Source: a virus. Taken from it: 61,422 nucleotides of DNA. The stretch is taken from positions 1 through 61,422 of the IMG/VR virus record IMGVR_UViG_3300013126_000033. One strand, 5' to 3'. A model generated the notes under the pieces. The model made no database searches, had not been told where the DNA came from, and worked only from the letters and a program-made list of their open reading frames with translations. Made by a program: the position numbers and the translations under genes. Shown here one piece after another: positions 27,378-35,386 of the stretch (position 1 is its first letter; the number at the start of each line of letters is the position of its first letter).

Positions 27378-27466
27378 GCAGGTGTGGTGGAATTGGTATA
27401 CACAACAGACTTAAAATCTGTCGGGAATAAAGTCCCATGAGGGTTCAAGTCCCTCTTCCTGCACCA
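27378..27466 (+). tRNA. tRNA-Leu (TAA)
   Basis: Class II with variable arm GGGA/TCCC, anticodon loop CTTAAAA, D-loop GAATTGGTATA, T-arm GAGGG/TTCAAGT/CCCTC, CCA encoded. One acceptor mismatch (T6-T67). Confidence 0.93.
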
Positions 27467-27474
27467 AATAATTG

Positions 27475-27503
27475 TTTACTTTAATTAATATATGTGTTAT
27501 AAT
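27475..27503 (+). promoter_or_regulatory. Sigma70-like early promoter
   Basis: TTTACT (27475-27480), 17-nt spacer starting TTAATTA, TGTGT then TATAAT (27498-27503). Confidence 0.85.
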
Positions 27504-27527
27504 GTACATATAAATTAAAGGAATAAT

Positions 27528-27743
27528 ATGTCTTTAGAAGTTATTAAAGAAGTTACAGTGTGGAAAGTTGATTTTCGTCAACCAAATCACATATATCTAA
27601 TGGAAGGTTCTAGACCCATAGCATATCAAAAATGGGGTGAAGGTGATCCAATTTATTATAGTAATAAACAAAAATTAGATAAACGTTATCGTAAATTTAT
27701 TACTATACCATTAAAGGATAGTGTGTTTAAGGATATATCATGA
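27528..27743 (+). CDS. Small conserved phage protein
   Basis: 71 residues (VTVWKVDFRQPNHIYLMEGS, then PIAYQKWGEGDPIYY), probably beta-rich. AAAGGAA precedes the ATG and the early promoter is 25 bases upstream. Overlaps the next start (ATGA). Function unknown. Confidence 0.65.
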   Translation: MSLEVIKEVTVWKVDFRQPNHIYLMEGSRPIAYQKWGEGDPIYYSNKQKLDKRYRKFITIPLKDSVFKDIS

Positions 27744-28018
27744 GTAAATATTTTGAATTAAAACGCCTTTCTTGGGGTGATGATTTAGATGGATTAACAT
27801 TAGAAAAGGCTAAAGACTATATTGATGGTCTAATTGCAACATTTAATTCCGATGCTAAATTAGTAATAGAATATGAATGGGAAGGTGTTAATTTTCTTAT
27901 TGAAGTAGAACGTGAAGCAACATTAGAAGAAAAAGAAGCAGATAGAATTAAGAAAGAAAAGAAAGAAAAAGCTGACCGGGTTAAATTTGATAAACTAAAA
28001 GCTGAATACGGTTGGTAA
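27740..28018 (+). CDS. Small charged protein
   Basis: 92 residues: a mixed N-terminal domain (SWGDDLDGLTLEKAKDYIDG, IEYEWEGVNFLIEV) and a highly charged C-terminal helix. Translationally coupled to the preceding gene. No family recognised. Confidence 0.6.
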   Translation: MSKYFELKRLSWGDDLDGLTLEKAKDYIDGLIATFNSDAKLVIEYEWEGVNFLIEVEREATLEEKEADRIKKEKKEKADRVKFDKLKAEYGW

Positions 28019-28046
28019 TAAATAGAAATTATTAACAGAGGTTATC

Positions 28047-28610
28047 ATGGAACTAAGAATTCTTGGACTAGATATATCAGGACAACCCTTTAAGTGGTTG
28101 ACAGCTGAAGAAGCCGTACATTACTATGCATCAAATAAAGTAGTGTGGGATCTAGGTGAAGACTTACAAACGTTCCATGGTGGCTTTCAAAACAGTGGCG
28201 AACAATCTACTATTGCGGTTAAACCTATCATTGCTGTAAAAGGTGAAACTAAAAGATCGTACGAAAGAGCTACTATCAATACACATGGTAACTACTTGTT
28301 ATTCCGTAGAGATCATCATCTATGTGCATACTGTGGGTCAGAATATGCTCCATCAGAATTAACTAGAGACCATGTTCATCCAAGAAGTCGTGGTGGTTCT
28401 AATGATTGGGTTAACTCAGTAACTGCATGTAAAACATGTAATATGAGAAAAGCTAATAAAACACCAGAAGAAGCTGATATGCATCTATTGTTTGTACCAT
28501 ACAGACCATGTAGATGGGAACACTTTATTCTACAGAATAGAAATGTTATAGCTGACCAAATGGAATACCTTAAAGCTAAGCTTCCAAAATACTCTAGGTA
28601 TGCTGCATAA
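28047..28610 (+). CDS. HNH nuclease with four-cysteine zinc site (McrA-like)
   Basis: 187 residues. CAYCGSEY (near 92), RDHVHPRSRGGSND (near 109), TACKTCNMRKANKTP (near 128) form a classic Cys4-type HNH motif. The N-terminal 70 residues are family-specific. It could be a homing nuclease, but it lacks the C-terminal modules of the others and resembles HNH proteins of phages and cyanobacteria that may act in DNA repair or degradation. Preceded by AATAAATA at about 28017, a weak late-promoter-like word. Confidence 0.8.
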   Translation: MELRILGLDISGQPFKWLTAEEAVHYYASNKVVWDLGEDLQTFHGGFQNSGEQSTIAVKPIIAVKGETKRSYERATINTHGNYLLFRRDHHLCAYCGSEYAPSELTRDHVHPRSRGGSNDWVNSVTACKTCNMRKANKTPEEADMHLLFVPYRPCRWEHFILQNRNVIADQMEYLKAKLPKYSRYAA

Positions 28611-28630
28611 GAATTGTTAAATTTTTGTTA

Positions 28631-28672
28631 AAAATCTCTTTTAGTTATTAAATATTTAATAAAGGAGATTTT
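28631..28672 (+). promoter_or_regulatory. Hairpin that would sequester a ribosome binding site
   Basis: AAAATCTC (28631-28638) pairs with GAGATTTT (28665-28672); inside, TTATTAAA (28645-28652) pairs with TTTAATAA (28655-28662). The AAAGGAG site (28661-28667) of the peptide gene at 28675 is buried in the stem, so translation may need unfolding. Confidence 0.5.
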
Positions 28673-28674
28673 TA

Positions 28675-28746
28675 ATGATACTAACAGAACTTTGGTTTTT
28701 CCAACTAATAGGTAGTTTAATATTAATTTGGGCTATATTAATTTAA
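28675..28746 (+). CDS. 23-residue membrane peptide
   Basis: ATG 28675 with AAAGGAG upstream; nearly all hydrophobic (FFQLIGSLILIWAILI), one membrane span. Its stop abuts the next early promoter. Too small for a family assignment. Confidence 0.5.
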   Translation: MILTELWFFQLIGSLILIWAILI

Positions 28747-28749
28747 TTG

Positions 28750-28778
28750 TTTACATTAATTAAAACTTGTGGTATAAT
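28750..28778 (+). promoter_or_regulatory. Sigma70-like early promoter
   Basis: TTTACA (28750-28755), 17-nt spacer starting TTAATTA, TGTGG then TATAAT (28773-28778). Confidence 0.87.
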
Positions 28779-28805
28779 GACTTTATTAAATCAATAAGGG
28801 TTGTT

Positions 28806-29288
28806 ATGTATAAGTGTAAAGAACATGCAATTGCTACAGAAATTATAGTTAAATACCATAAAAGATATAAAAGAAATAATTATAAGAAAAAAGATATTAT
28901 TTCTAATTATATGGATTTTAAAGTTGAAAGGTTAGTTGAAGAATCACTGGCCAATGTTGGTGGGTATGAATGGGTTGATAAGGCTCACTTTGACTTTTCT
29001 GATTTAAGTGATAGTAAAACTGCTAGTATATCTATCAACCCTTCAAAAGCTGGTAGTAGTTATTGTGGTGAAATCACTAATGTTAGTGGTAAAATGGGTG
29101 CTTTAAGAGTAGTTATTTGGAACCCACATAAAGCAGAATTACTTTATTACTTTTTACCAAAATCATTTTGGGAAAATAATGTTACTCGTACTGCCAAAGG
29201 TTTTGGGAAAATCACATTTACTTATAATGTGAATAAAGGTATTATATCTAGGTTTAATGAATATAGAGTTAAGAATTTTTACAATTAG
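28806..29288 (+). CDS. Hypothetical protein, 160 residues
   Basis: Start at ATG 28806 with AAGGG upstream; the longer frame from 28767 would begin in the promoter. Basic N-terminus (KYHKRYKRNNYKKK) and a mixed alpha/beta body with several Trp and Gly residues. No recognised motif or homologue. First gene of an early transcript. Confidence 0.6.
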   Translation: MYKCKEHAIATEIIVKYHKRYKRNNYKKKDIISNYMDFKVERLVEESLANVGGYEWVDKAHFDFSDLSDSKTASISINPSKAGSSYCGEITNVSGKMGALRVVIWNPHKAELLYYFLPKSFWENNVTRTAKGFGKITFTYNVNKGIISRFNEYRVKNFYN

Positions 29289-29300
29289 CTAGGGCATAAT

Positions 29301-29438
29301 ATGTCAGAACAAATGATTAAATCTAATATCAAGTATTATAAAGCATTACAAGATAAGTATGCTAAACTTTATAAAGATGCTTTAGATAAAGAAATTCAAT
29401 TATTAATTGAATTATCTAAAAATAATATTGTACATTAA
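29301..29438 (+). CDS. Small helical protein, 45 residues
   Basis: ATG 29301 after AGGGC; Lys- and Leu-rich, probably one long helix (KALQDKYAKLYKDALDKEIQ). Overlaps the next promoter's -35. Function unknown. Confidence 0.55.
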   Translation: MSEQMIKSNIKYYKALQDKYAKLYKDALDKEIQLLIELSKNNIVH

Positions 29439-29457
29439 TTATAGTTTGTGTTATAAT
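29429..29457 (+). promoter_or_regulatory. Sigma70-like promoter for tRNA-Arg and RNA ligase
   Basis: TGTACA (29429-29434), 17-nt spacer starting TTAATTA, TGTGT then TATAAT (29452-29457). tRNA-Arg begins 21 bases later. Confidence 0.82.
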
Positions 29458-29477
29458 TACATTAAGTTAAAAATTAC

Positions 29478-29554
29478 GTCCTGATAGCTCAATTGGATAG
29501 AGCCACGGATTTCTACTCCGTAGGTTGGGGGTTCGACTCCCTCTCGGGACACCA
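29478..29554 (+). tRNA. tRNA-Arg (TCT)
   Basis: Acceptor GTCCTGA/TCGGGAC, anticodon loop TTTCTAC in ACGGA/TCCGT, T-loop TTCGACT, CCA encoded. Cotranscribed with the RNA ligase gene just downstream. Confidence 0.94.
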
Positions 29555-29572
29555 TATTATGGGAGTGTTATT

Positions 29573-30076
29573 ATGACTATTGAATTTAAAGCATGGCCAA
29601 AAATTCCAAGACTGTATAATGAGAAGATCTTTATCACAGAAAAGATTGATGGTACTAATGCTTGTATCATAATTGATGAAGAAGGTAACTTTGGATGTCA
29701 ATCTCGCTCTAGGATTATCACCCCAGATGACGATAACTACGGATTTGCTCGATGGGCATATGATAATAAAGAAGATCTAATGAAACTGGGACATGGTCAT
29801 CACTACGGTGAATGGTGGGGTCTTGGAATTCAACGTAATTATGATATGAAAGAAAAGCGATTTAGTCTGTTTAATACTGCTCGTTGGAACACAGAAGGTC
29901 AAGTTAAACCAGATTGTTGTCATGTAGTTCCAATGATTGAAGGTACGATCGAAGAAGCATTGGAAACATTAAAGACAAAAGGTTCTTTTGCATCTCCTGG
30001 ATTTATGAGAGTTGAAGGTATTATCGTTTATAACAGTTTAGCTAAAAGTTATTATAAAGTAATTATTGACAAGTGA
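29573..30076 (+). CDS. RNA ligase (covalent nucleotidyltransferase superfamily)
   Basis: 167 residues from ATG 29573 (MTIEFKAWPKIPRL); longer frames start inside the tRNA. The nucleotidyl-lysine motif KIDG is at residues 24-27 (ITEKIDGTNA). Motif III-like YGEWWGLGIQ, motif IV VEGIIVY and a terminal Lys-containing motif V (YYKVIIDK) complete the set. It is short compared with T4 Rnl2 (334), essentially only the catalytic domain. Placement directly behind a tRNA gene in a tRNA-rich region suggests repair or maturation of cleaved tRNAs. Confidence 0.85.
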   Translation: MTIEFKAWPKIPRLYNEKIFITEKIDGTNACIIIDEEGNFGCQSRSRIITPDDDNYGFARWAYDNKEDLMKLGHGHHYGEWWGLGIQRNYDMKEKRFSLFNTARWNTEGQVKPDCCHVVPMIEGTIEEALETLKTKGSFASPGFMRVEGIIVYNSLAKSYYKVIIDK

Positions 30077-30085
30077 GGTATAATT

Positions 30086-30271
30086 ATGTTTTGGACTTTA
30101 ATTTTGTTTGCACACGCTGGTATGATGACTGACAACGATTCAATGGCACTTACTCGTGTTGAAGGATTTAAATCGCAACAAGAGTGTATAGCAGCAGGCA
30201 CGGAATCGCAGAAGATGGCGAAAATGACAACTAAAGTTATTAAATTTACATGTGTGAAAGTGGAGAAATAA
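30086..30271 (+). CDS. Small protein with N-terminal hydrophobic segment
   Basis: 61 residues; hydrophobic start (MFWTLILFAHAG) may be a signal peptide or anchor. Two cysteines (QECIAAG, KFTCVKV) could form a disulfide. This pattern recurs in tiny phage proteins of unknown role. AGGT lies before the ATG; stop overlaps the next ATG. Confidence 0.55.
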   Translation: MFWTLILFAHAGMMTDNDSMALTRVEGFKSQQECIAAGTESQKMAKMTTKVIKFTCVKVEK

Positions 30272-30840
30272 TGAAGATTACATTGAGAAAAGCTAATGCA
30301 CTACAACAAAATATCAACGAAACTCTTCGTGGTATCCGTTTAGAACCAACTGTAACCATTACAGAGTTTGAAGATGTAGTAACTAAGATTGATCAAGCAA
30401 ATGAATTGATCTTCAATGAAGTTAATCGTCAAGTAGATCTAAACTTGGCACTATATACAATCCGTGGTTTGGTTGGTCAAGCTAATGCGGCAGAAATCGA
30501 TGGTTTGTTAACACAAATCGCCCATAACGAAAAGATGATTGCTTTAAATAATCATCTAGTTACTACACCAAAACGAGTAGCATTGGATGTATTAAAAGGT
30601 AAACTTGAGAAGATCAAGACTACACCAAAGGACAATATTCGTTCTGTGTATAGTCGTGATGAAGAAGTAAGCACTGGTGTTTTCAGTGATGACGCTTTCA
30701 AAGCATTTAAAGCTACAATCTTAAAATTGAAGAAAGAGAAACAAAAGCTTCAAGATAAAGTCTTGGAATTAAATATCAAAACTGAAATTGAATTGCCTAC
30801 AGAAGTAGTGGCAATCCTACAGGGTGAAGATTTGATTTAA
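30271..30840 (+). CDS. Conserved helical phage protein
   Basis: 189 residues from ATG 30271 with GGAG upstream (MKITLRKANALQQNINETLR). Mostly helical with coiled-coil potential (LKLKKEKQKLQDKVLELN near 150-170). I recall similar proteins starting ITLRKANALQ in T4-like phages; function unknown. Confidence 0.7.
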   Translation: MKITLRKANALQQNINETLRGIRLEPTVTITEFEDVVTKIDQANELIFNEVNRQVDLNLALYTIRGLVGQANAAEIDGLLTQIAHNEKMIALNNHLVTTPKRVALDVLKGKLEKIKTTPKDNIRSVYSRDEEVSTGVFSDDAFKAFKATILKLKKEKQKLQDKVLELNIKTEIELPTEVVAILQGEDLI

Positions 30841-30935
30841 GTTTTTCTGGTAGGTTTACTTATAAAATCTACCCAGATGAAGGAAAGAAAAAGGAAAGAG
30901 CATCTATCGATGATATGGAACCTAGTTCCTATTAC
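30840..30935 (+). pseudogene. Possible 3' remnant of a phage gene
   Basis: A frame without a start codon encodes SFSGRFTYKIYPDEGKKK and ends RASIDDMEPSSYYR before TGA (30933-30935). It reads like the C-terminus of a real protein but nothing precedes it in frame. It lies in the 281-nt gap between the helical protein and tRNA-Gly, whose remainder (to 31121) shows only an AACGT/ACGTT hairpin near 30966. Confidence 0.35.
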
Positions 30936-31121
30936 CGATGACTAATTTTAGCTCCCACAGCTAATAACGTCCTGAAAACGTTCTTCGTGTTCCAGTTAAA
31001 CATACTATTTGTCTATTGCTACTGGGTATATGAGGGTTTTGCATATTGTAGGTTGCAGGTTGTCTAGAGTTATTCTATGCACATTGTCCTGCTTTTTACT
31101 TACTTTTCTTTGTCTGTTATT

Positions 31122-31195
31122 GCGGGTATGGTGTAGTGGTAACATTACAGTCTTCCAAACTGTTGTCACGGGTTCGAACCCCGTTACCCGCTCCA
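31122..31195 (+). tRNA. tRNA-Gly (TCC)
   Basis: Acceptor GCGGGTA/TACCCGC, anticodon loop CTTCCAA, T-loop TTCGAAC, CCA encoded. Confidence 0.95.
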
Positions 31196-31201
31196 AACAT
31201 T

Positions 31202-31278
31202 GTCCTGATAACTCACTAGGTTGAGAGTGCCGTGCTCATAACGCGGGAGGCAGGGTTCGAATCCCTGGCGGGACACCA
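31202..31278 (+). tRNA. tRNA with CAT anticodon
   Basis: Anticodon loop CTCATAA in CCGTG/CGCGG, T-arm CAGGG/TTCGAAT/CCCTG, acceptor GTCCTGA with GCGGGAC (last pair A-G), CCA encoded. Third CAT tRNA of the window; Met or lysidine-type Ile. Confidence 0.92.
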
Positions 31279-31296
31279 ATTTATTATGGAATTTAT

Positions 31297-31539
31297 ATGA
31301 ACTATACAATACCAACACAAAAGCATATAATCAATATGCCACCAAACTCTATTCAAACTGCAGAGTTATGGATCCCTCAAGGTATATCATATTCTTTTGT
31401 TGTGGTAGAATACATAGATTCTAATAATAAAGTAGTAAAATCCAGACTGGAAACACAAAGAAATATTCATGACCAGTATGGAAACATTCAATATTCAGAC
31501 CCATGGTTTGAAGTCCCTCGTATTCAACGACCAATCTAA
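31297..31539 (+). CDS. Hypothetical protein, 80 residues
   Basis: Beta-rich sequence (SIQTAELWIPQGISYSFVVV) without a known motif. No strong ribosome binding site. Located between the last tRNA and dsbA. Confidence 0.55.
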   Translation: MNYTIPTQKHIINMPPNSIQTAELWIPQGISYSFVVVEYIDSNNKVVKSRLETQRNIHDQYGNIQYSDPWFEVPRIQRPI

Positions 31540-31550
31540 GGAGATATATA

Positions 31551-31805
31551 ATGCAATTACTTGATCAAGACCGTAAGAAAATTAAAGATGCAATGCAAGA
31601 AGCTTCTAATAGCTTTATTCGTATTGATGCTGAGCGAGACTTAGTTAAAAATATCATTGCCGATTTAAATGATGCTTACAAAATCCCAAAGAAAACAATT
31701 AATAAGATGATTAAAGTTTACCACAAAAATTCATTCCAAGAAGAAGTAGCAGAAGCAGATGAGTTTGAAACTCTTTATGAAACTGTTACTGGATCATCAA
31801 ATTAA
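31551..31805 (+). CDS. dsbA: DsbA-like double-stranded DNA binding protein
   Basis: 84 residues, like T4 DsbA (89), which binds late promoters and helps late transcription. The pattern of N-terminal helices, IPKKTINKMIKVYHKNSFQE and an acidic C-terminus (EFETLYETV) matches DsbA of T4 and marine relatives. AAGGAGA precedes the ATG. It heads a T4-like cluster with rnh, 33, 59 and 32 further on. Confidence 0.8.
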   Translation: MQLLDQDRKKIKDAMQEASNSFIRIDAERDLVKNIIADLNDAYKIPKKTINKMIKVYHKNSFQEEVAEADEFETLYETVTGSSN

Positions 31806-31812
31806 AAATATG

Positions 31813-31841
31813 TTTACTTTAATTAAGGCATGATATATAAT
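31813..31841 (+). promoter_or_regulatory. Sigma70-like early promoter
   Basis: TTTACT (31813-31818), 17-nt spacer starting TTAATTA, TATAAT (31836-31841). Confidence 0.84.
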
Positions 31842-31873
31842 AACACATCAAGTCAAAAATTAAGGACTAAATT

Positions 31874-32998
31874 ATGGCATCAGAATTTCAAATGGAAAAG
31901 AAACGTGCACGTGTTGAACGTGCACAGGAAAAATTAGCAGGTGGTGGCGCGCCAGTAGTAACACAAGAAAACTATCGTATTGATTTGATGGTTGCATTGT
32001 GTTATTATAATGCTAATATGGAAAACAAAGAACGTGTTAAAACTGTAATGAATTATCTAAAGAAAAACAATAAACCATATTATGATGTATTATCAAATGC
32101 ACCAGATTATGAATTTATGACATTAGGTTCTTTACTTACAATTAAAAACAAAGGTGAATACTTATCTGATGAAGATAATTCACGTATTCAGTCAAAGTTG
32201 GACTTCTTGTTCGAGAAGTATAAAGCTAAACAAGCAGCTGTTCAAGTTGAAGACACTACACCAAAAGCTCCAGTAATATCTGTTGAGCAACGTGTCATTG
32301 AATCAGCAAGAAAACAATCTGAAGAGATTGACTATGCTATTGATGCTTTCTTTAAGAACAAGAAGTCTGACTTTTCCACTAAAACATTCTTATCTTCTAA
32401 TGGAATTTCTGGTGCCGTAGCTAAACGTATTGGTGAATATTATAAATCAACTTTATCTGAACTTGATGAAGCAATGGTAGGTAAGGATGAACAATTAGTT
32501 GAAGCATATTCATTCTTGACTAAAACTGAACTGAAACGTTTTAGAGACTTTATTGCATCTATTATTGAGGATTGTACAAATGCTTCACTTGCAGCTAAAT
32601 CTGCTCGTGCACCTCGAGTTAAGAAAGCTAAACCACCAGCAAAACAAGTTGAAAAACTAAAATACTTATTGGAATTTACTGAACTTGGACTTAAATCAGT
32701 GCACCCAACTAAAATTGTAGGTGCGCAACAATTATGGGTATATAATACTAAGAATAAGAAACTTGGAGTTTACTATTCCAGTGGACCAGCAGGGTTTAGT
32801 GTTAAGGGTTCATCAATTCTTGGATGGGATCCTGAAACAAGTTCTCAAAACGGTTTACGTAAACCGGCAGACGTCTTACCTAAGGTACTAGAAGGTGGTA
32901 AGATCGTTCTCAATAAACTATTGTCAACATTGACTACTATCAATACCAAAATGAATGGTCGAATTAATGCTGATACTATCTTAGTGAGGGTATTATAA
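31874..32998 (+). CDS. Conserved T4-like phage protein of unknown function
   Basis: 374 residues. N-terminal basic helical region, a central Lys/Ala-rich linker (ARAPRVKKAKPPAKQ near 240) and a C-terminal mixed domain (HPTKIVGAQQLWVYNTKNKKLGVYY). Related proteins occur in marine T4-like phages, as far as I recall, unassigned. AAGGAC precedes the ATG; first gene of an early operon to rnh. The basic linker suggests nucleic-acid contact. Confidence 0.65.
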   Translation: MASEFQMEKKRARVERAQEKLAGGGAPVVTQENYRIDLMVALCYYNANMENKERVKTVMNYLKKNNKPYYDVLSNAPDYEFMTLGSLLTIKNKGEYLSDEDNSRIQSKLDFLFEKYKAKQAAVQVEDTTPKAPVISVEQRVIESARKQSEEIDYAIDAFFKNKKSDFSTKTFLSSNGISGAVAKRIGEYYKSTLSELDEAMVGKDEQLVEAYSFLTKTELKRFRDFIASIIEDCTNASLAAKSARAPRVKKAKPPAKQVEKLKYLLEFTELGLKSVHPTKIVGAQQLWVYNTKNKKLGVYYSSGPAGFSVKGSSILGWDPETSSQNGLRKPADVLPKVLEGGKIVLNKLLSTLTTINTKMNGRINADTILVRVL

Positions 32999-33195
32999 TG
33001 TCTAAATGGAAAGTACAATTTGGTATTGGTGCTTCATGTTTTGAAGATAGCTTTGAAGCTGATGAATATGAAACAACATCTTCTGGGTGGTTAATGTTTT
33101 ATAAAATATCGTGGTCTTCTGATGGAGTTAATAAGCGTAAACACACTGTGGCAATGTATAACACCACAGATATTAGAGCTATAATGGGAGATTAA
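32998..33195 (+). CDS. Small protein, 65 residues
   Basis: Start overlaps the previous stop (TAATG). Aromatic, probably beta (WKVQFGIGASCFEDSFEADE). No family recognised. Confidence 0.6.
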   Translation: MSKWKVQFGIGASCFEDSFEADEYETTSSGWLMFYKISWSSDGVNKRKHTVAMYNTTDIRAIMGD

Positions 33196-33309
33196 ATGAC
33201 TAATCCGTTATGTAATAGGTTTGCTGATCCATATTATGGATATGACGTAAAGGTAATCATTACACCCAAAAAGACTAAGCCTAAGAAGGCTAAAAAGGAT
33301 AAGAAATGA
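33196..33309 (+). CDS. Small protein with Lys-rich tail, 37 residues
   Basis: ATG 33196 directly after the preceding stop. Short N-terminal part (CNRFADPYYGYDVKVI) and a poly-basic tail (PKKTKPKKAKKDKK). Stop overlaps the next ATG. Possibly nucleic-acid binding from charge. Confidence 0.55.
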   Translation: MTNPLCNRFADPYYGYDVKVIITPKKTKPKKAKKDKK

Positions 33310-33647
33310 CACCAGAACAATTTGCTTATTGGTTACAAGGCTTTGCAGAAATTCATAACTCTGCACCTACTACGCAGGAATGGACTATCATTAAGGATCA
33401 TCTTGCTACAGTTTTTAAAAAGATAACACCTGATAGACAACCTTATCCGCTTGGTCCAGGCGTTGCAGAACCTTACCGCGGTCCAGTAAACCCAATGATT
33501 AACCCAATTGGCCCATATGTAACACCCGCACCTTGGGTTACAAGTCCAACTTGGCCAGGTACCAAACCAGAAATTATTTGTTCTGCATCAGTTAATGATG
33601 CAGGTGGTATGGGATTCAGTGGTATTAAAATTGAGGATTTAAAATGA
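33306..33647 (+). CDS. Proline-rich phage protein (MTPEQFAYWLQGFAE family)
   Basis: 113 residues. The N-terminal MTPEQFAYWLQGFAE is a widespread start of small phage proteins; a proline-rich middle (PYPLGPGVAEPYRGP) follows. Function unknown. Overlaps the RNase H gene by 4 nt. Confidence 0.7.
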   Translation: MTPEQFAYWLQGFAEIHNSAPTTQEWTIIKDHLATVFKKITPDRQPYPLGPGVAEPYRGPVNPMINPIGPYVTPAPWVTSPTWPGTKPEIICSASVNDAGGMGFSGIKIEDLK

Positions 33648-34540
33648 TTATCCTAGATTATAGTCAAATTGCACTTAGCAATATATTACCATTTCAGAAT
33701 GACATTAAACGACAGTCTCCAGAAGAGATTAAAAACTTAATCCGTCATACAACATTATCAACTATTAAATCTTATAAAAAGAAATATAGTAAAGAATATG
33801 GTCAACTAGTTGTTGCATGTGATGGCCAAAATTACTGGCGTCGTACTGCTTTTGCTCCTTATAAGGCAGGTCGTAAAGCTCATAGAGAAAAATCTGACCT
33901 TGATTGGAAAACTATTTTTGAAACTCTATCAGAACTACGCCAAGACTTAATTGATCATTTCCCATATAAAGTTATTCATGTTGATACAGCAGAAGCAGAT
34001 GATGTTATTGCTTGTCTAACAAAATATACCCAGGATAATGAGTTAACACAAGATGGGTTATATGATGCAAAACAAAAGGTATTGATTGTATCATCAGATA
34101 AAGACTTTATCCAATTACAGAAATATGATAATGTTAGACAGTGGTCGCCTATGCAAAAGAAATTTGTGCAAGGTTCAGCAAAAGATGTTAGAGAATATAC
34201 TATCCAACATATTGTTAAAGGTGATACCGGTGACGGCATTCCTAATATCCTTTCAGCTGATAATACATTCATTGATAAAGAACGTCAAAAACCTATTTCA
34301 TCTAAACGTCTAGTTGAATTCTTTGAAAAAGGAATTGATGCTTGTAAAAATGATGATGAACGTAGGAACTATCAACGTAATCAAATGTTAGTTAACTTTG
34401 AATCTATACCAGAAACACTTTATAATTCTATCATAAGTACATATCAGAATTCTACACCTAAGGGTGACAGAAATTCTATTATGAACTATTTGATTAAACA
34501 CCAATGCCGACTATTGTTGGATGACCTAGAGGACTTTTAA
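33644..34540 (+). CDS. rnh: RNase H / 5' flap nuclease, T4 Rnh-like
   Basis: 298 residues (T4 RNase H 305). It removes RNA primers and DNA flaps at lagging-strand junctions. FEN-family acidic sites are visible: ILDYSQIA (Asp5), VACDGQNYWRR, AEADDVIA (near 118), SSDKDFIQL (near 151) and GDTGDGIPN (near 193). Next in T4-like order after dsbA. Confidence 0.92.
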   Translation: MIILDYSQIALSNILPFQNDIKRQSPEEIKNLIRHTTLSTIKSYKKKYSKEYGQLVVACDGQNYWRRTAFAPYKAGRKAHREKSDLDWKTIFETLSELRQDLIDHFPYKVIHVDTAEADDVIACLTKYTQDNELTQDGLYDAKQKVLIVSSDKDFIQLQKYDNVRQWSPMQKKFVQGSAKDVREYTIQHIVKGDTGDGIPNILSADNTFIDKERQKPISSKRLVEFFEKGIDACKNDDERRNYQRNQMLVNFESIPETLYNSIISTYQNSTPKGDRNSIMNYLIKHQCRLLLDDLEDF

Positions 34541-34541
34541 T

Positions 34542-34958
34542 ATGGCAAAATTTTTAACAGAAATTTTAGATGAAATTAATGATGATGTAAAGAAGATTAA
34601 TTCTTATAAAGATGATCAAGCATTACGTTATGTATTTGAATACGCATTTGATAAAGATAAGAAAATGGATCTACCAGCTGGTGATCCCCCATTTAAACCA
34701 GATGGTGCACCAGATTTTGGTATGGCACCAGCAAACTTACGTATGGAAACTAAAAAGTTTTATGTGTACCTACGTAAAGATCTTAAACCAATCCGTAAAG
34801 AACAATTGTTTATTAGTTTATTAGAAGCAGTTCACCCTAAAGAAGCAAAACTATTAATTGCTATTAAAGACCAAAAACTAGATAAACTTTATAAAAAGAT
34901 CACTAGGAAACTACTTGAAGGAACTGGGTTTATTAAAACTGAAACTAAAGAAAAATAG
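34542..34958 (+). CDS. Conserved protein beside RNase H (DUF6433-like)
   Basis: 138 residues starting one base after the rnh stop. N-terminal FLTEILDEINDD and the C-terminal ISLLEAVHPKEAKLLIAIKD match, from memory, a family that accompanies rnh in marine T4-like phages. Mostly helical. A replication role is plausible by context only. Confidence 0.7.
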   Translation: MAKFLTEILDEINDDVKKINSYKDDQALRYVFEYAFDKDKKMDLPAGDPPFKPDGAPDFGMAPANLRMETKKFYVYLRKDLKPIRKEQLFISLLEAVHPKEAKLLIAIKDQKLDKLYKKITRKLLEGTGFIKTETKEK

Positions 34959-34961
34959 TTG

Positions 34962-34990
34962 TTTACATTAAATACAAACTGTGATATAAT
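34962..34990 (+). promoter_or_regulatory. Sigma70-like early promoter
   Basis: TTTACA (34962-34967), 17-nt spacer starting TTAAATA, TGTGA then TATAAT (34985-34990). Confidence 0.85.
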
Positions 34991-35017
34991 TATACTATTA
35001 AATCAAAAGGAACATAA

Positions 35018-35386
35018 GTGAAATACGAACACCCATTTAAACAAGTAGAAGATTTTTTAGTAGCATTTGATCAAACGGTTGACTCAGATAATGATAAACA
35101 ACGTGTTTTATATGCAAAATTAGTATCAGAAGAGTTTGCAGAATTCCTTCAAGCTTATTTTGAAAAAGATAATGTTGAACAATTAGATGCAGTATGTGAC
35201 CTAATTTGGGTACTGGTTGGATATGCTAAATCTCGTGGTTGGGATATTGGGGGTGCGTTTGATGAAGTTGCTCGTAGTAATATGTCAAAACTTGACCCTG
35301 AAACTGGTAAACCAATCAAACGTGAAGATGGTAAAGTATTAAAAGGTGCTAATTTCTTTAGACCTGAATTGGAAAAATATCTATAA
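35018..35386 (+). CDS. MazG-like nucleotide pyrophosphohydrolase
   Basis: 122 residues, GTG start at 35018 with AAAGGAA upstream. The metal-binding pattern EEFAEFLQAY (near 42) and LDAVCDLIWVLVGYA (near 58) is the EExxE...ExxD-type helix pair of MazG/PRA-PH enzymes. It would hydrolyse NTPs, dNTPs or an alarmone-like nucleotide. Stop overlaps the next start. Confidence 0.85.
   Translation: MKYEHPFKQVEDFLVAFDQTVDSDNDKQRVLYAKLVSEEFAEFLQAYFEKDNVEQLDAVCDLIWVLVGYAKSRGWDIGGAFDEVARSNMSKLDPETGKPIKREDGKVLKGANFFRPELEKYL

Noticed and set aside
31009-31224. 71-codon frame running into tRNA-Gly
   Set aside because: No ribosome binding site, Cys/Leu-rich chance composition and overlap with two tRNA genes.
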